A stretch of 64,000 nucleotides of DNA from Rhodoferax sp. (GCA_031291305.1 JARLJH010000020.1:62001-126000); one strand, 5' to 3'. Positions 1 to 8,358 are shown, counted from the first letter of the stretch. The notes: generated by a model from the letters alone, not told the origin. Numbers and translations are program-made.

Positions 1-1
1 A

Positions 2-430
2 CATTGTTATGGCTGTGGCGCCAAAAACGACCATGGCCACCGCATCAAAACCTATTGGGATGGTAACGAGACCGTGACCCGTTTCACCCCCGAGCCGTAT
101 CACACCGCCGTCCCGGGCTACACCTATGGTGGCCTGCTGGCGTCGTTGATCGACTGCCATGGCACGGGCACAGCGGCGGCGGCCATGTACCGCCAGGAAG
201 GACGCGAGATGGACAGCCTGCCATCCTTCCGATTTGTCACGGGTTCATTGCATGTGGATTATTTGAAGCCCACGCCCATCGGCGGAGAACTGGAAATTCG
301 TGGTCGCATCAAGGAGATCAAGGGTCGCAAGGTGGTGGTGGAAGCCACCGTTTACGCCGGTGGCGTGGCGACCGCACGGGGCGAAGTGGTGGCCATCCAG
401 ATGCCGGAGAATTTTGGCGCGGCGGCCTGA
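2..430 (+). CDS. PaaI-family hotdog-fold thioesterase (5' end outside window)
   Basis: The reading frame is open from base 2, so the gene starts before the window. The first visible residues are HCYGCGAKNDHG, the Cys-x-x-Cys-Gly opening typical of small PaaI-type acyl-CoA thioesterases. The central hotdog helix carries GYTYGGLLASLIDCHG, where this family keeps its acidic catalytic residue. About 142 residues are visible, close to full length for the family, so only a short N-terminus is missing. A GTG at 74 could be taken as a start but would cut off the conserved Cys motif. It converges on the LysR gene with only 12 bases between stops. The substrate cannot be told from sequence. Confidence 0.85.
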   Translation, partial: HCYGCGAKNDHGHRIKTYWDGNETVTRFTPEPYHTAVPGYTYGGLLASLIDCHGTGTAAAAMYRQEGREMDSLPSFRFVTGSLHVDYLKPTPIGGELEIRGRIKEIKGRKVVVEATVYAGGVATARGEVVAIQMPENFGAAA

Positions 431-442
431 TTCAAGGTTGCG

Positions 443-1426
443 TCAACGGGTCGATTCGGCCTGCGGTGTGGTCGTTGCCCCGAGCAGGTTTGAATAGCGT
501 AAAGCCTGAGCCTGGAAGCGTTCCAGCGCCGGTGTTGGGCGCTTGTCCTGATGCACAACAAGATAACACTGACGTGTCATCCGGGGCATCGGGGTGCTGA
601 CCACCTGCAGGCGCCTGGCTCCGATGAAGTCGCCCACTACCCATTGCGACAGACAGGCCAGCCCCAAGCCTTCGGCGGCGGCCTGCATGATGGCCTGCGA
701 GCTTCCCATGACGATGCTGCGCCGGTAGGAGTGCAGGTAGGGCAGCAACAAGTGGTCGGTCGTTTCGCGCGTGCCCGACCCCAGTTCGCGCAGCAACCAG
801 ACTGCCTTGCGCAGCGCGTCCAATGACATCGCCGCTGGTTCGACAGCACCCGCACCCGTTTCTGCCAAGCCGTTGTTACGCGCATAGTCAGGCGCGCAGA
901 CCACCAGCAATTCATCCTGCAACCAGGGCGTCATCGTCAGCATCGGCTGGTGCGAGGGGCCTTCAATCAGGCCGATATCCAGTTCAAAAGCGGCTACTGC
1001 ATCGCAAATGGTCTCGGTGTTGCCGATCACGATATGCGACTGCCAGGCGCTGCTTTGGTCGTGCTGCTGTTGCAGAAACCGCCCCAGCAGCTTGGGCAAC
1101 ACGTCGTTGCCGATGGTGGTGCTGGCCCCAATGCGCAGCGACTGGGCCTGTGCCAGCCCGTCTTTGGCGGTTTGTTCGATGGACATGGCGCAGTCGAGCA
1201 TGCCTTGCGCTTGCGGCAGCAGTGTGCGGCCGTTGTCATTGAGCAGCAGGCGTTTGCCGACACGGTCGAACAAGCTCAGTGACAGCAGTCGCTCCAATTC
1301 ATTAATGGCGGAGCTGGTGGCGGACTGGGACAGGGACAGTTCAACGCTGGCGGCTGTGGTGCTGCCACAACCCACCACGGCGACGAATATTTGAAGTTGA
1401 CGCAGCGTCAGGCGAAGGACTGGCAT
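443..1426 (-). CDS. LysR-family transcriptional regulator
   Basis: This 327-residue protein has the LysR plan: an N-terminal winged helix-turn-helix (residues about 5-65, LRQLQIFVAV ... SQSATSSAINELE ... LFDRVGKR) followed by a substrate-binding-like effector domain. It is divergent from the YeiH-type transporter gene, and the 115 bp between them carries a dyad that could be its binding site. Regulators in this position usually control the adjacent yeiH-type gene; in enterobacteria the partner is called YeiE. That role is inferred from position. No strong ribosome site is visible before the ATG at 1426. Confidence 0.9.
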   Translation of the reverse strand: MPVLRLTLRQLQIFVAVVGCGSTTAASVELSLSQSATSSAINELERLLSLSLFDRVGKRLLLNDNGRTLLPQAQGMLDCAMSIEQTAKDGLAQAQSLRIGASTTIGNDVLPKLLGRFLQQQHDQSSAWQSHIVIGNTETICDAVAAFELDIGLIEGPSHQPMLTMTPWLQDELLVVCAPDYARNNGLAETGAGAVEPAAMSLDALRKAVWLLRELGSGTRETTDHLLLPYLHSYRRSIVMGSSQAIMQAAAEGLGLACLSQWVVGDFIGARRLQVVSTPMPRMTRQCYLVVHQDKRPTPALERFQAQALRYSNLLGATTTPQAESTR

Positions 1427-1453
1427 GAATGGAGGTTTATATAGCGATTAAGT

Positions 1454-1477
1454 AGGTAAATACTACCTGAATTACCT
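1454..1477. promoter_or_regulatory. Candidate LysR operator between lysR and yeiH
   Basis: An inverted repeat AGGTA-N5-TACCT (1454-1468) is followed by a third half-site ATTACCT (1471-1477). It lies midway between the divergent starts, where LysR regulators usually bind. It is a visual match only. Confidence 0.45.
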
Positions 1478-1541
1478 GTTTTACAGATTGATGGTGGCGA
1501 CTTAAATTTGATCGCATCTTGTTCATCCTTGTTAAAACACC

Positions 1542-2666
1542 ATGACGCATTCTTCGACGGTTAACCTTTCCAACCCTCAAATTCTCAGCGCCCGGGCGCT
1601 GGCCGCGCTACAACACTTTGGGCCGGGCTTGCTGCTCAGCGCTGCTTTGGCAGGTGCCGGTATGGCCTTGGGTGGCATCGGCTGGCTGCAAAACCATGGT
1701 CTGAGCGCGCTGACCATGGCGATTCTGTTGGGGATGTTGGTGGGTAACACGGCGTATCCACACCTGGCAGGGCATTGCGGTGCGGGCGTGAATTTTTCCA
1801 AGCAGCGTCTGCTGCGTCTGGGCATCATCCTGTACGGCCTGCGCCTGACCTTGCAGGACATTGGTCATGTCGGCTTGAGCGGCGTGCTGATTGATGCGCT
1901 GGTTTTGAGCTCGACCTTCACCCTGTCTTACCTGTTGGGCACACGCTGGCTCAAGCTGGACCCGAAGGCGGCGATGCTGATTGGTGCGGGCAGTTCCATC
2001 TGCGGCGCTGCGGCGGTGATGGCCACCGAGCCGGTGCTGCGCGCCCGCGCCGAGCACGTCACCGTGGCGGTGGCCACGGTGGTGGTGTTTGGCACGTTGG
2101 CGATCTTTTTGTACCCGGCCTTGTTTGAACTCAACCAGCATTGGCAGGTGATTGGTGGTGGGAGCACCGGCTTTGGCATTTACACGGGTTCGACCATTCA
2201 CGAAGTGGCGCAAGTGGTGGCGGCTGCCCGCTCGGTGGACAGTGCGACTGCCGATACCGCCGTCATCACCAAAATGGTCCGGGTGATGATGCTCGCGCCG
2301 TTTCTGATTGGCTTGTCAGCCTGGCTGGCGCGCGACCAGGCCCATGCCCACGAGCCGGGTCAACACACGGGCACCACGAAGCAAAAGTCAAAGATCACCA
2401 TCCCCTGGTTCGCCTTCGCCTTCATCGCCGTGGTGGTGTTCAACTCGTTCCAATGGTTGCCCAAGCCGGTGGTCGCGGTGGCAACCGATGTCGATACCGT
2501 CCTGCTGGCCATGGCCATGGCTGCTCTGGGGTTGACCACCCACCTGTCATCGGTTCGCAAGGCAGGTTTCAAGCCGCTGTTGTTGGCAGGCGTGCTGTTT
2601 GCCTGGCTGGTGGTGGGTGGCGCGCTGATCAACCATGGGGTGTCCGCGCTGGGTACGACTTGGTGA
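1542..2666 (+). CDS. yeiH: YeiH/UPF0324 family putative sulfate exporter, membrane protein
   Basis: A 374-residue polytopic membrane protein with about ten hydrophobic segments. The family hallmarks are visible: LGMLVGNT early, [19 protein letters not shown] near residue 150 and [18 protein letters not shown] near 215. The family is annotated as putative sulfate exporters; the transported substrate is not firmly established. The charged loop around residues 265-285 ([17 protein letters not shown]) is cytoplasmic-like. The divergent LysR gene is the likely regulator. No clear Shine-Dalgarno sequence precedes the ATG. Confidence 0.88.
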   Translation: MTHSSTVNLSNPQILSARALAALQHFGPGLLLSAALAGAGMALGGIGWLQNHGLSALTMAILLGMLVGNTAYPHLAGHCGAGVNFSKQRLLRLGIILYGLRLTLQDIGHVGLSGVLIDALVLSSTFTLSYLLGTRWLKLDPKAAMLIGAGSSICGAAAVMATEPVLRARAEHVTVAVATVVVFGTLAIFLYPALFELNQHWQVIGGGSTGFGIYTGSTIHEVAQVVAAARSVDSATADTAVITKMVRVMMLAPFLIGLSAWLARDQAHAHEPGQHTGTTKQKSKITIPWFAFAFIAVVVFNSFQWLPKPVVAVATDVDTVLLAMAMAALGLTTHLSSVRKAGFKPLLLAGVLFAWLVVGGALINHGVSALGTTW

Positions 2667-2779
2667 CTTGAACGTGGGGTGAATGCCATCGTCGGCACTG
2701 GCGGCGTTTCCTGGTGCGAGTCAAAGTGCTGTGTGCGGATAGAAGACCGCTCCGGACCACTACGCACGCCAGGGCGACC

Positions 2780-2888
2780 GGGTCAGGCGCATGCGGTTTT
2801 GGGACCCAATCACGCGCGGGGCAACGTGGATCAGTACGCCAATACCTGAGGCGCGCGCCTTGGGCCCCAAAGCCCGGTCGCCAGACCC
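2780..2888 (+). repeat. Dispersed ~109 bp repeat, copy 1, with terminal inverted repeats
   Basis: Starts GGGTCAGGCGCATGCGG and ends CCCCAAAGCCCGGTC...GACCC. The two ends are imperfect inverted repeats of about 25 bp. The reverse complement of 3067-3174 matches it nearly base for base over the outer ~25 bp on each side, with a diverged middle. Homology runs a few bases past the left end. It resembles a small non-autonomous (MITE-like) element. Confidence 0.8.
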
Positions 2889-3066
2889 GATCACCCTGGC
2901 TCAACTGTGTCGGTGAAGACGGATGTGATAGCAAAACCAACGCGATTCCCTATCATAAAATGACTTGATGCTATCAAAACAGATGCATGTTTTGCCTCGT
3001 TTACCCCTGTCGCCCGGGTTTCTTCTGACTCTGTGCGATTTCAAACGCCCTTGAGGCGGGGTGGCT

Positions 3067-3174
3067 GGGTCAGGTGACCGGGCTTTGGGGGGAAATGCGT
3101 GCGCCCTGGGCTTCTCGCATACGACGACCTACCCCCGCGCGTGCTTTCCCCCCAAAACCGCATGCGCCTGACCC
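3067..3174 (-). repeat. Dispersed ~108 bp repeat, copy 2, inverted relative to copy 1
   Basis: Read on the minus strand, this copy opens with the same GGGTCAGGCGCATGCGG and closes with CCCCAAAGCCCGGTCACC. The middle differs from copy 1 but keeps an ACGCGCGGGG block. The two copies are 178 bp apart in opposite orientation, so a transcript across the region could fold into a large hairpin. Confidence 0.8.
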
Positions 3175-3267
3175 AGTCGCCACGCCGTGCGTCGATGATG
3201 TCTGTTCAACGCCCTGGACGCTCCTAAAATCCACCTTCCGCCACTGGCTTACCGACAGAACCACACC

Positions 3268-3867
3268 ATGAACTTTTGGGATCAACGCTTTGCCGAGCCG
3301 GGCTTCAAATATGGCCTGGAGCCCAATGCTTTTGTGGCGCAACAGGCCGCGCTTCTGGCACCCGGCAGTCAGCTGCTGTTGCCCGGCGATGGCGAGGGTC
3401 GCAATGGGGTCTGGCTGGCGCAGCAGGGGCACCACGTGACCTCGGTCGATCTGTCTGCCGTGGGCCTGAAAAAAGCCGCTGATCTGGCAGCCCAGCGCGG
3501 CGTGACGCTCAACACGCAACTCGTCGACCTGGCGCACTGGGCACCGGAGCCGGGCCGTTTTGACGCCGTCATGATCATCTTTACCCACCTGCCTGACAGT
3601 ATCCGCCAAGCGGCACACCGGCGGCTGGCGCACGGCCTGAAACCCGGCGGGAGAATGATCATCGAGGTTTTTCATCCCGAGCAAATGCGTTACCAAAGCG
3701 GTGGGCCGCGCGACGTGTCCATGCTTTACAGCCCCGAACAGTTGACGGATGACTTTGCCGGTCTGCTGGTGCCCGAGCAGGTCTGGCATGGTGAAATCCA
3801 CCTGTCGGAAGGTCCGGGTCATCAAGGGCCCGCTGTGGTGACGCGCTGGGTGGGCCAAAAGGTTTAA
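3268..3867 (+). CDS. Class I SAM-dependent methyltransferase (TehB-like)
   Basis: A 199-residue single-domain protein. SAM-binding motif I is atypical: LLLPGDGEGRNGVWLA near residue 36. Motif II with an acidic residue is HHVTSVDLSAVGLKKA, and the post-motif region is FDAVMIIFTHLPDSIRQ. The N-terminus (MNFWDQRFAEPGFKYGLEPNAFV) is typical of small bacterial TehB-like methyltransferases. The substrate is unknown. No Shine-Dalgarno sequence is obvious. It is followed by a repeat and then the rhodanese gene. Confidence 0.88.
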   Translation: MNFWDQRFAEPGFKYGLEPNAFVAQQAALLAPGSQLLLPGDGEGRNGVWLAQQGHHVTSVDLSAVGLKKAADLAAQRGVTLNTQLVDLAHWAPEPGRFDAVMIIFTHLPDSIRQAAHRRLAHGLKPGGRMIIEVFHPEQMRYQSGGPRDVSMLYSPEQLTDDFAGLLVPEQVWHGEIHLSEGPGHQGPAVVTRWVGQKV

Positions 3868-3875
3868 GGAAAAAT

Positions 3876-3925
3876 GGCCTGTAGCCCTAGTATTTAAAAG
3901 GTTTATAGCTCTCTATTTTGTAGTA
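3876..3925 (-). repeat. Dispersed GCTAGCCC-type repeat copy
   Basis: On the minus strand it reads ...GAGCTATAAACC...AGGGCTACAGGCCATT, matching copies at 13.4, 41.1 and 63.1 kb. It fills the gap between the methyltransferase and the rhodanese gene. Confidence 0.6.
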
Positions 3926-3944
3926 TTTATTCAGGAGAATGTTG

Positions 3945-4325
3945 ATGAAGACAGCCCACGATCTGGTCAGTGCCGCCAAGTCCCGCGTGCGGGAAGTGTC
4001 CGTGCAGGACGCCGAACACGCCATCAGCGAGGCCGATGTGCTGGTCGATGTGCGCGAGGCCGACGAATTTGCTGCTGGGCATCTGGCGGGCGCGATCCAT
4101 GTGTCGCGCGGCATGCTGGAATTCAAGTTCAGCGCCAATCCGGCGCTGCAGCCGCGTGACCTGAAGGTGGTGCTGTACTGCAAGACCAGTGGTCGCGCCG
4201 CGCTGGCCGCCAGTGCCCTGCAGGAGATGGGTTACCTGGATGTGCAATCCATTGCGGGTGGTTTTGACGCCTGGGTGGCTGCGGGCAAGCCGGTTGTCAA
4301 ACCCGAGGCGCCGTCGTTCGAGTAA
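3945..4325 (+). CDS. Rhodanese-like domain protein (single domain)
   Basis: A single rhodanese domain of 126 residues with the active-site loop CKTSGRA at residues 79-85. Cys79 would carry the persulfide in sulfur transfer. Other landmarks are DVLVDVREADEFAAGHLAGAIHVSRG (31-56) and GGFDAWVAAGKPV near the C-terminus. An upstream ATG at 3939 is in frame, but AGGAG at 3933-3937 would then be one base away; the ATG at 3945 gives a normal 7-base spacing and was chosen. There is no signal peptide, so it is cytoplasmic. The donor and acceptor are unknown. Confidence 0.9.
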   Translation: MKTAHDLVSAAKSRVREVSVQDAEHAISEADVLVDVREADEFAAGHLAGAIHVSRGMLEFKFSANPALQPRDLKVVLYCKTSGRAALAASALQEMGYLDVQSIAGGFDAWVAAGKPVVKPEAPSFE

Positions 4326-4344
4326 GCGTCGGTCAAGGTCGCTT

Positions 4345-4506
4345 AGGATGTGGCAAGGAATAACACCCCGGTTTGCAGCAAGGAGTTGGGATGCGTGGCT
4401 AGGCGCAAAGCGTGCCGTTTAGCTCTGCTAAACAAGCGATTTGCAACGACGCTGAGCGCCCAAATCCGCCGCGGCAAATTGGGGAAGTTATTTCTTGCCA
4501 CGTCCT
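4345..4506. repeat. ~162 bp element with 26 bp terminal inverted repeats
   Basis: The left end (4345-4370) begins AGGATGTGGCAAGGAATAAC and the right end (4481-4506) read in reverse begins AGGACGTGGCAAGAAATAAC; about 23 of 26 positions agree. Inside are a short dyad TTTAGC-N3-GCTAAA and G/C-rich dyads. The element fills the space between the convergent rhodanese and ABC ATPase genes, and its right end reaches the first base of the ATPase stop codon. It may be a MITE-like element that also works as a terminator. Confidence 0.7.
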
Positions 4507-5282
4507 TAGTCCAGTGCGCGGCCTTCGCCAGCTTCTTCGACGGTCTGCCCGTCGCGGATGTGGTAGATCCGTTGGAAGGTGGGAATGATCTTTTCATCGT
4601 GCGTGACGACGATGATGGCGGCCTGAAACTGGCGCGCCATCTGGTTCAGGATGCGCATCACGCCCAAGGCGCGTTCGCTGTCCAGCGGCGCGGTGGGCTC
4701 GTCGGCCAGAATCACCGGCGGGCGATTCGCCAGCGCCCGCGCAATCGACACGCGCTGTTGCTCGCCGCCTGAGAGCTGCGACGGCTCGGCACGGGCGCGG
4801 TGCTGCACATCCAGCGCCGTCAGCAGCTCCAGCGCGCGTGCCCGTGCGACCGGGTTGCTTTGGCCCGCCAGCATCGGCAGCAGTGCCACGTTGTCGGTCA
4901 CGTCCAGAAACGGAATCAGGTAGGGCGCCTGAAAAATAAAGCCAATGCGGTCACGTCGCAGGGCGCGCAGGTCTTTGACGGTCCAGCCGTCCTCATAGAT
5001 CACCTGATCGCCCAGCGTCATGCGCCCACGGGTGGGCTCAATGATGGCGCCCAGACATTTCAGCAGCGTGCTTTTGCCCGACCCCGACGGCCCGACCAGC
5101 CCCACCACTTCGCCGGGGGCAACCGTCATGTTGACGTTTTTCAGGGCCTCAACCGCGCTGTCACCCTTGCCGTAGACCTTGCGCAAACCCTCGATGTGGA
5201 TCCCGCCGGAAGTGGCGCGGCCGTCCGCGTGGCCAGACGCAGTCCTGGCATTGGCTTGAGTGTTGGTGGCTTGAGATGGCAT
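4506..5282 (-). CDS. ABC exporter ATP-binding subunit (DevA/LolD/MacB type)
   Basis: A 258-residue ATPase. Walker A is GLVGPSGSGKSTLLKCLG (about residues 63-80), the Q-loop region is IGFIFQAPYLIPFLDV, the signature is LSGGEQQRVSIARAL and Walker B is VILADEPTAPLD. An extra ~28-residue Ala/Thr-rich N-terminus precedes the domain. It is the last gene of a four-gene unit; its start is 2 bases after the permease stop. With a MacB-type permease and an HlyD-type adaptor it should power export of a small molecule or peptide through the envelope. The substrate is unknown. Confidence 0.92.
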   Translation of the reverse strand: MPSQATNTQANARTASGHADGRATSGGIHIEGLRKVYGKGDSAVEALKNVNMTVAPGEVVGLVGPSGSGKSTLLKCLGAIIEPTRGRMTLGDQVIYEDGWTVKDLRALRRDRIGFIFQAPYLIPFLDVTDNVALLPMLAGQSNPVARARALELLTALDVQHRARAEPSQLSGGEQQRVSIARALANRPPVILADEPTAPLDSERALGVMRILNQMARQFQAAIIVVTHDEKIIPTFQRIYHIRDGQTVEEAGEGRALD

Positions 5283-5284
5283 GG

Positions 5285-6478
5285 CTATCCAATGGCGGCG
5301 GCCGGATCGACCTTGAGCGCGACGCGAATCGCCAACGTGCTGGCCAGCGCGCAGATCAGCAGGGTGGCGATCAGCCCGATGACCGAGTCGCGCGGCAGCA
5401 GCAACACGTACTTGGGAAACACTGGCGCCCAGCTGGTGGCGACGATCTTGCCGACGATGAAGCCGATCAGGCCCAGCCCCAGCGCCTGCTGCAGGATCAT
5501 GCCGGCAATGGTGCGGTTGCGCGTGCCGATGAGTTTGAGCACCGCAATCTCGCGGATCTTGCCCAGCGTCATGGTGTAGATGATGAAGGCCACAATGGCC
5601 GCGCTGACCACCGACAAAATCACCAGAAACATGCCGATCTGCCGCGCCGAGTTGGCAATCAACTTGGCCACCAGAATCTCTTCCATCTGCGCTCGGGTGA
5701 ACACCTCCACATGCTTCCAGCGCCGCAATGGCTCGGCCACCTGTTCGCTTTGCCAGCCGGGTTGAAGCTGCACCAGAATGGCATTGACATTGTGGCTGCT
5801 GGCCTGCAGGCCTTGCACGGCTTCCAGCAAGCCGGGCACGCCGGGGCGGTTGAACGCCGGGTTGGCAGCGGTGCGGATGCGGTCATTCAGGATGGCGTCG
5901 TTGTCTTTCAAAAACTGCGCTTCCTGCGCGTCCTTGAGCGGGATGAACACCATCGGGTCGCCGCCCGAGGACACCATGCGCTGCGTCAGGCCGACCACTT
6001 TGTAGCTGTGGCGGCGCACGCGCAGGTCGTCGCCCAGTTTGAAGCCGGTTTTGATGTCGACCACCGCCTCGTAGTGGTCGCGCGTCAGTTGGCGGCCAGC
6101 CAGCAGGTAACCGGGCTCGCCGGGCTGGCCGGGTTCAATCCCCACCACCATCACGCGCACCTCGTCACCACTGGTTTTTTGCACCTGCTGGGTCAGGTAG
6201 GTGACGTTGGCGGCCTGGCCCACGCCGGGCATGCCGCGCACGCTGCGCACCACGTCGTCCTTGATGCTGGAGGATTCGGCGTAGGGGCCTTGAGTGTCTT
6301 TTTGCACCACCCACAGGTCGGCGCCGCTGTTGCTCAGCAGTGCCTGCGCATCGTCCACCATGCCGCGGTAGATGCCTGCCATGGACAGGGTCACGCCAAT
6401 CAGCAAGCCAAGCCCCATGCCGGTCAGGACAAACTTGCCCCAGCTGTGCAGGATGTCGCGTCCGGCCAGACTGATCAT
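5285..6478 (-). CDS. ABC exporter permease, MacB/FtsX (DevC-like) type
   Basis: A 397-residue protein with the MacB/FtsX layout: one N-terminal membrane segment (about residues 15-38), a large periplasmic domain of roughly 220 residues, then three membrane segments in the last third (IGMFLVILSVVSAAIVAFIIYTM, LGLGLIGFIVGKIVATSW and VIGLIATLLICALASTLAI). The FtsX signature LGKIREIAVLKLIGTRNRTI is clear. The start overlaps the adaptor stop by 4 bases (ATGA), implying translational coupling. It would form the membrane channel of the exporter encoded here. Confidence 0.92.
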   Translation of the reverse strand: MISLAGRDILHSWGKFVLTGMGLGLLIGVTLSMAGIYRGMVDDAQALLSNSGADLWVVQKDTQGPYAESSSIKDDVVRSVRGMPGVGQAANVTYLTQQVQKTSGDEVRVMVVGIEPGQPGEPGYLLAGRQLTRDHYEAVVDIKTGFKLGDDLRVRRHSYKVVGLTQRMVSSGGDPMVFIPLKDAQEAQFLKDNDAILNDRIRTAANPAFNRPGVPGLLEAVQGLQASSHNVNAILVQLQPGWQSEQVAEPLRRWKHVEVFTRAQMEEILVAKLIANSARQIGMFLVILSVVSAAIVAFIIYTMTLGKIREIAVLKLIGTRNRTIAGMILQQALGLGLIGFIVGKIVATSWAPVFPKYVLLLPRDSVIGLIATLLICALASTLAIRVALKVDPAAAIG

Positions 6479-7671
6479 GGCGCACCCGCTGGCTTGACCA
6501 AGGCGTCCACCACCTGGATGCGAGCGTCGGGCTGGAGCGCTTTTTCGCTGTAGACCACCACGCGGTCATCCTGGCTCAGGCCGCTGAGAATCTGCACCTG
6601 GCCGTCCAGACTTTGCGCGCCCAGTTTCACCGCTGCAAATTCGGGCTGATCGCCCTTGAGCCGCCAGACACCGGTTTGACCTTGCTGGCGCTGAATGCTG
6701 ACGTTGGGCAGCAGCAGCGCTGGGGCGGTGGCGGGCAGGTGCAGCGTTACTTCTGCCATCTCGCCCACCGACACGCCGACTGGCGTCTGCTTGAACGCCA
6801 CCTGGGCCAAGCGCTCTTCGGTCACGCTGTCGGCCAGCAGCTCGACGCGAGCCACTTGGCCGGGCAGGGCGGTTTGCGGCTGTGAGCGCAGCACGATGCT
6901 GGCTGACAGCCCGGTGGCAAGCCCCGCAGAGCGGCCCTGGTCCACCCGCAGTTTGACCCGCAGGCTGGCTGGGTCGATCAGGCGCAGCACTGGCTGCCCC
7001 GCCACCACGGTGCTACCCGCTTCGGCATCGCGGCTGGTGACCACCGCATCTGCCGGGGCGAGCAGGCGCACGTTGCCACGCTGCTGCACCAGGCCCGCGC
7101 GTTCGGCCTTCAGGCGGCTCAGATCCTGACCGGTGCCGCTCAGATTGGCCTGGGCGACTTGCAGGGCAGCATCGGCCGAGGCTTGCTCCTGCAGTTTGGC
7201 GTCCAGCGCACCTGCGCTGATGAAGTTCTGCCGGGCCAGGTCCTGATTGCGCCGGGTGTTGGCCGCGGCCAGGGCGCGCCGGGCTGTGGCGTCTTTCACC
7301 TGCGCCTGGGCGCTGAGCTGGGCGCTGTCTGCCCGGGCGATGGCCGCATCTTGCGCTGCCAGACGCTGGTCCAGATCAACCGGGTCCATTTCGGCCAGCA
7401 GTTGCCCGGCGTGCACCGTGTCACCCACATCGACCTTCACGCTGAGTACCCGGCCAGGCGCGGTGGGCCCCACCATCCAGCTGCGCTGCGCCTCCACCGT
7501 GCCAATGCCAAAGATGGCCGGGTTGAAACTGCCCTGCGCGGGCTGGCTGACGGTGACCTTGATGGGGGCCAGTGGCCCGGTGCGCAGCGACACATAGGCC
7601 ACCGCGCCGATGAGCACCAGCGCCACCGCACCCAGGGTCAGTCGGCGCAGCAGAAGTTGTTGGGAGTTCAT
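6475..7671 (-). CDS. HlyD/MFP-family periplasmic adaptor subunit
   Basis: A 398-residue adaptor with an N-terminal membrane anchor (TLGAVALVLIGAVAYVSL). A biotinyl-lipoyl half-domain near residues 60-100 (GRVLSVKVDVGDTVHAGQLLAEMDP) is followed by a long Ala/Gln-rich coiled hairpin (about 100-190), then the second lipoyl half and beta-barrel. The family links inner-membrane exporters to an outer-membrane channel. An upstream frame extension to 7707 exists, but the ATG at 7671 overlaps the tetR stop as ATGA and is followed by a normal anchor, so it was chosen. No outer-membrane TolC-type gene is next to it. Confidence 0.92.
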   Translation of the reverse strand: MNSQQLLLRRLTLGAVALVLIGAVAYVSLRTGPLAPIKVTVSQPAQGSFNPAIFGIGTVEAQRSWMVGPTAPGRVLSVKVDVGDTVHAGQLLAEMDPVDLDQRLAAQDAAIARADSAQLSAQAQVKDATARRALAAANTRRNQDLARQNFISAGALDAKLQEQASADAALQVAQANLSGTGQDLSRLKAERAGLVQQRGNVRLLAPADAVVTSRDAEAGSTVVAGQPVLRLIDPASLRVKLRVDQGRSAGLATGLSASIVLRSQPQTALPGQVARVELLADSVTEERLAQVAFKQTPVGVSVGEMAEVTLHLPATAPALLLPNVSIQRQQGQTGVWRLKGDQPEFAAVKLGAQSLDGQVQILSGLSQDDRVVVYSEKALQPDARIQVVDALVKPAGAP

Positions 7672-8351
7672 GGCGTTCCTTCGAAGGTGGCAGCGACATC
7701 GGCGCACAGGCCGCGCTGATAAATGGCAAACACGCCTGGCGCCAGGCGGGTCATGGCGGCAACATCGCCCGATATCAAGGCCTGCATCACCAAGCCTTGA
7801 ATAGAACCAATAAATAGCACGCTAGCCCCTGTCAAATCTGCTTCAGCTGCTATCAAATGTTCTTGTTGCGCCTGAAGCAGCAAGCGCATCAACAGGGCGC
7901 GGTACTGTTGCATGAGCTGGCGCACACGGGCCTTGAGGGCGGTGTCCTGCGGTTGCTGCAGTTCCTGAAAAATCACCCGGGGCACACCCGGATAGTCCAC
8001 CACAAACGCCACATGCGCCATGAACACAGCTTGCAAAGCGCGCAGGGACGGTGCCTGGGCGGCCACGTCCGGCGTTGCGTTTTGGGCAGCGGGTTCGCCC
8101 GCTTTGGCCGCCACTTCTTGCAGCCGCCCCATCAGCGTGGTGGTGGTCCAGTCCAGCGCGGCCAGCCAGATGGCTTCTTTGTTGGCAAAGTGCCGAAACA
8201 CGGCCCCCTGCGTGATGCCGACCGCCTGCGCCAAGTCACCCGTGGTGATGTCGGCCGGGCTGCGATCAGCGGCCAAGCGCAAAGCCGCTTCCACCAGGCT
8301 GGCCTGGCGGACTTCGGTGCGTTGCTTGCTTGGCTTGTCGATGATTTCCAT
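7668..8351 (-). CDS. TetR-family transcriptional regulator, first gene of the exporter operon
   Basis: A 227-residue regulator with an N-terminal TetR helix-turn-helix (residues about 15-62: ASLVEAALRLAADRSPADITTGDLAQAVGITQGAVFRHFANKEAIW) and a C-terminal ligand domain. It shares an ATGA overlap with the adaptor gene, so it is the promoter-proximal cistron of its own target operon. A near-perfect palindrome lies 8 bases upstream of its start, suggesting autorepression. The stretch HLIAAEADLTGASVLFIG (about residues 165-182) coincides with a copy of the genome's dispersed repeat. The inducer is unknown. Confidence 0.9.
   Translation of the reverse strand: MEIIDKPSKQRTEVRQASLVEAALRLAADRSPADITTGDLAQAVGITQGAVFRHFANKEAIWLAALDWTTTTLMGRLQEVAAKAGEPAAQNATPDVAAQAPSLRALQAVFMAHVAFVVDYPGVPRVIFQELQQPQDTALKARVRQLMQQYRALLMRLLLQAQQEHLIAAEADLTGASVLFIGSIQGLVMQALISGDVAAMTRLAPGVFAIYQRGLCADVAATFEGTP
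7802..7862 (-). repeat. Dispersed GCTAGCCC-type repeat copy inside the tetR coding sequence
   Basis: The plus strand shows AATAGCACGCTAGCCCCTGTC and then GCTGCTATCAAATG. In reverse this is TTTGATAGCAGCT...GGGGCTAGCG, the same order of blocks as the intergenic copies. It is read in frame within the TetR ligand domain. Confidence 0.55.
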
Positions 8352-8358
8352 GATCTCT

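Larger units (their letters stand above)
2667..3267. other. Gene-free stretch holding an inverted pair of repeats
   Basis: No convincing coding sequence lies in these 601 bases. The long leftward frame from 3858 down to 3070 is the shadow of the methyltransferase. The stretch holds two inverted copies of a ~109 bp repeat (annotated separately). Between them are short GCTATCAAAA-like fragments (around 2929 and 2970) resembling pieces of the other dispersed repeat of this genome. A promoter for the methyltransferase should lie at the right end, but I cannot point to one. Confidence 0.7.

Noticed and set aside
3070..3858. 262-residue leftward open frame opposite the methyltransferase
   Set aside because: Shadow of the methyltransferase running into the repeat; no recognisable domain.
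5276..6553. 425-residue rightward open frame opposite the permease and adaptor
   Set aside because: Antisense shadow of well-supported genes; the product is His/Gly/Val-rich with no domain, as expected from reverse frames of GC-rich coding DNA.
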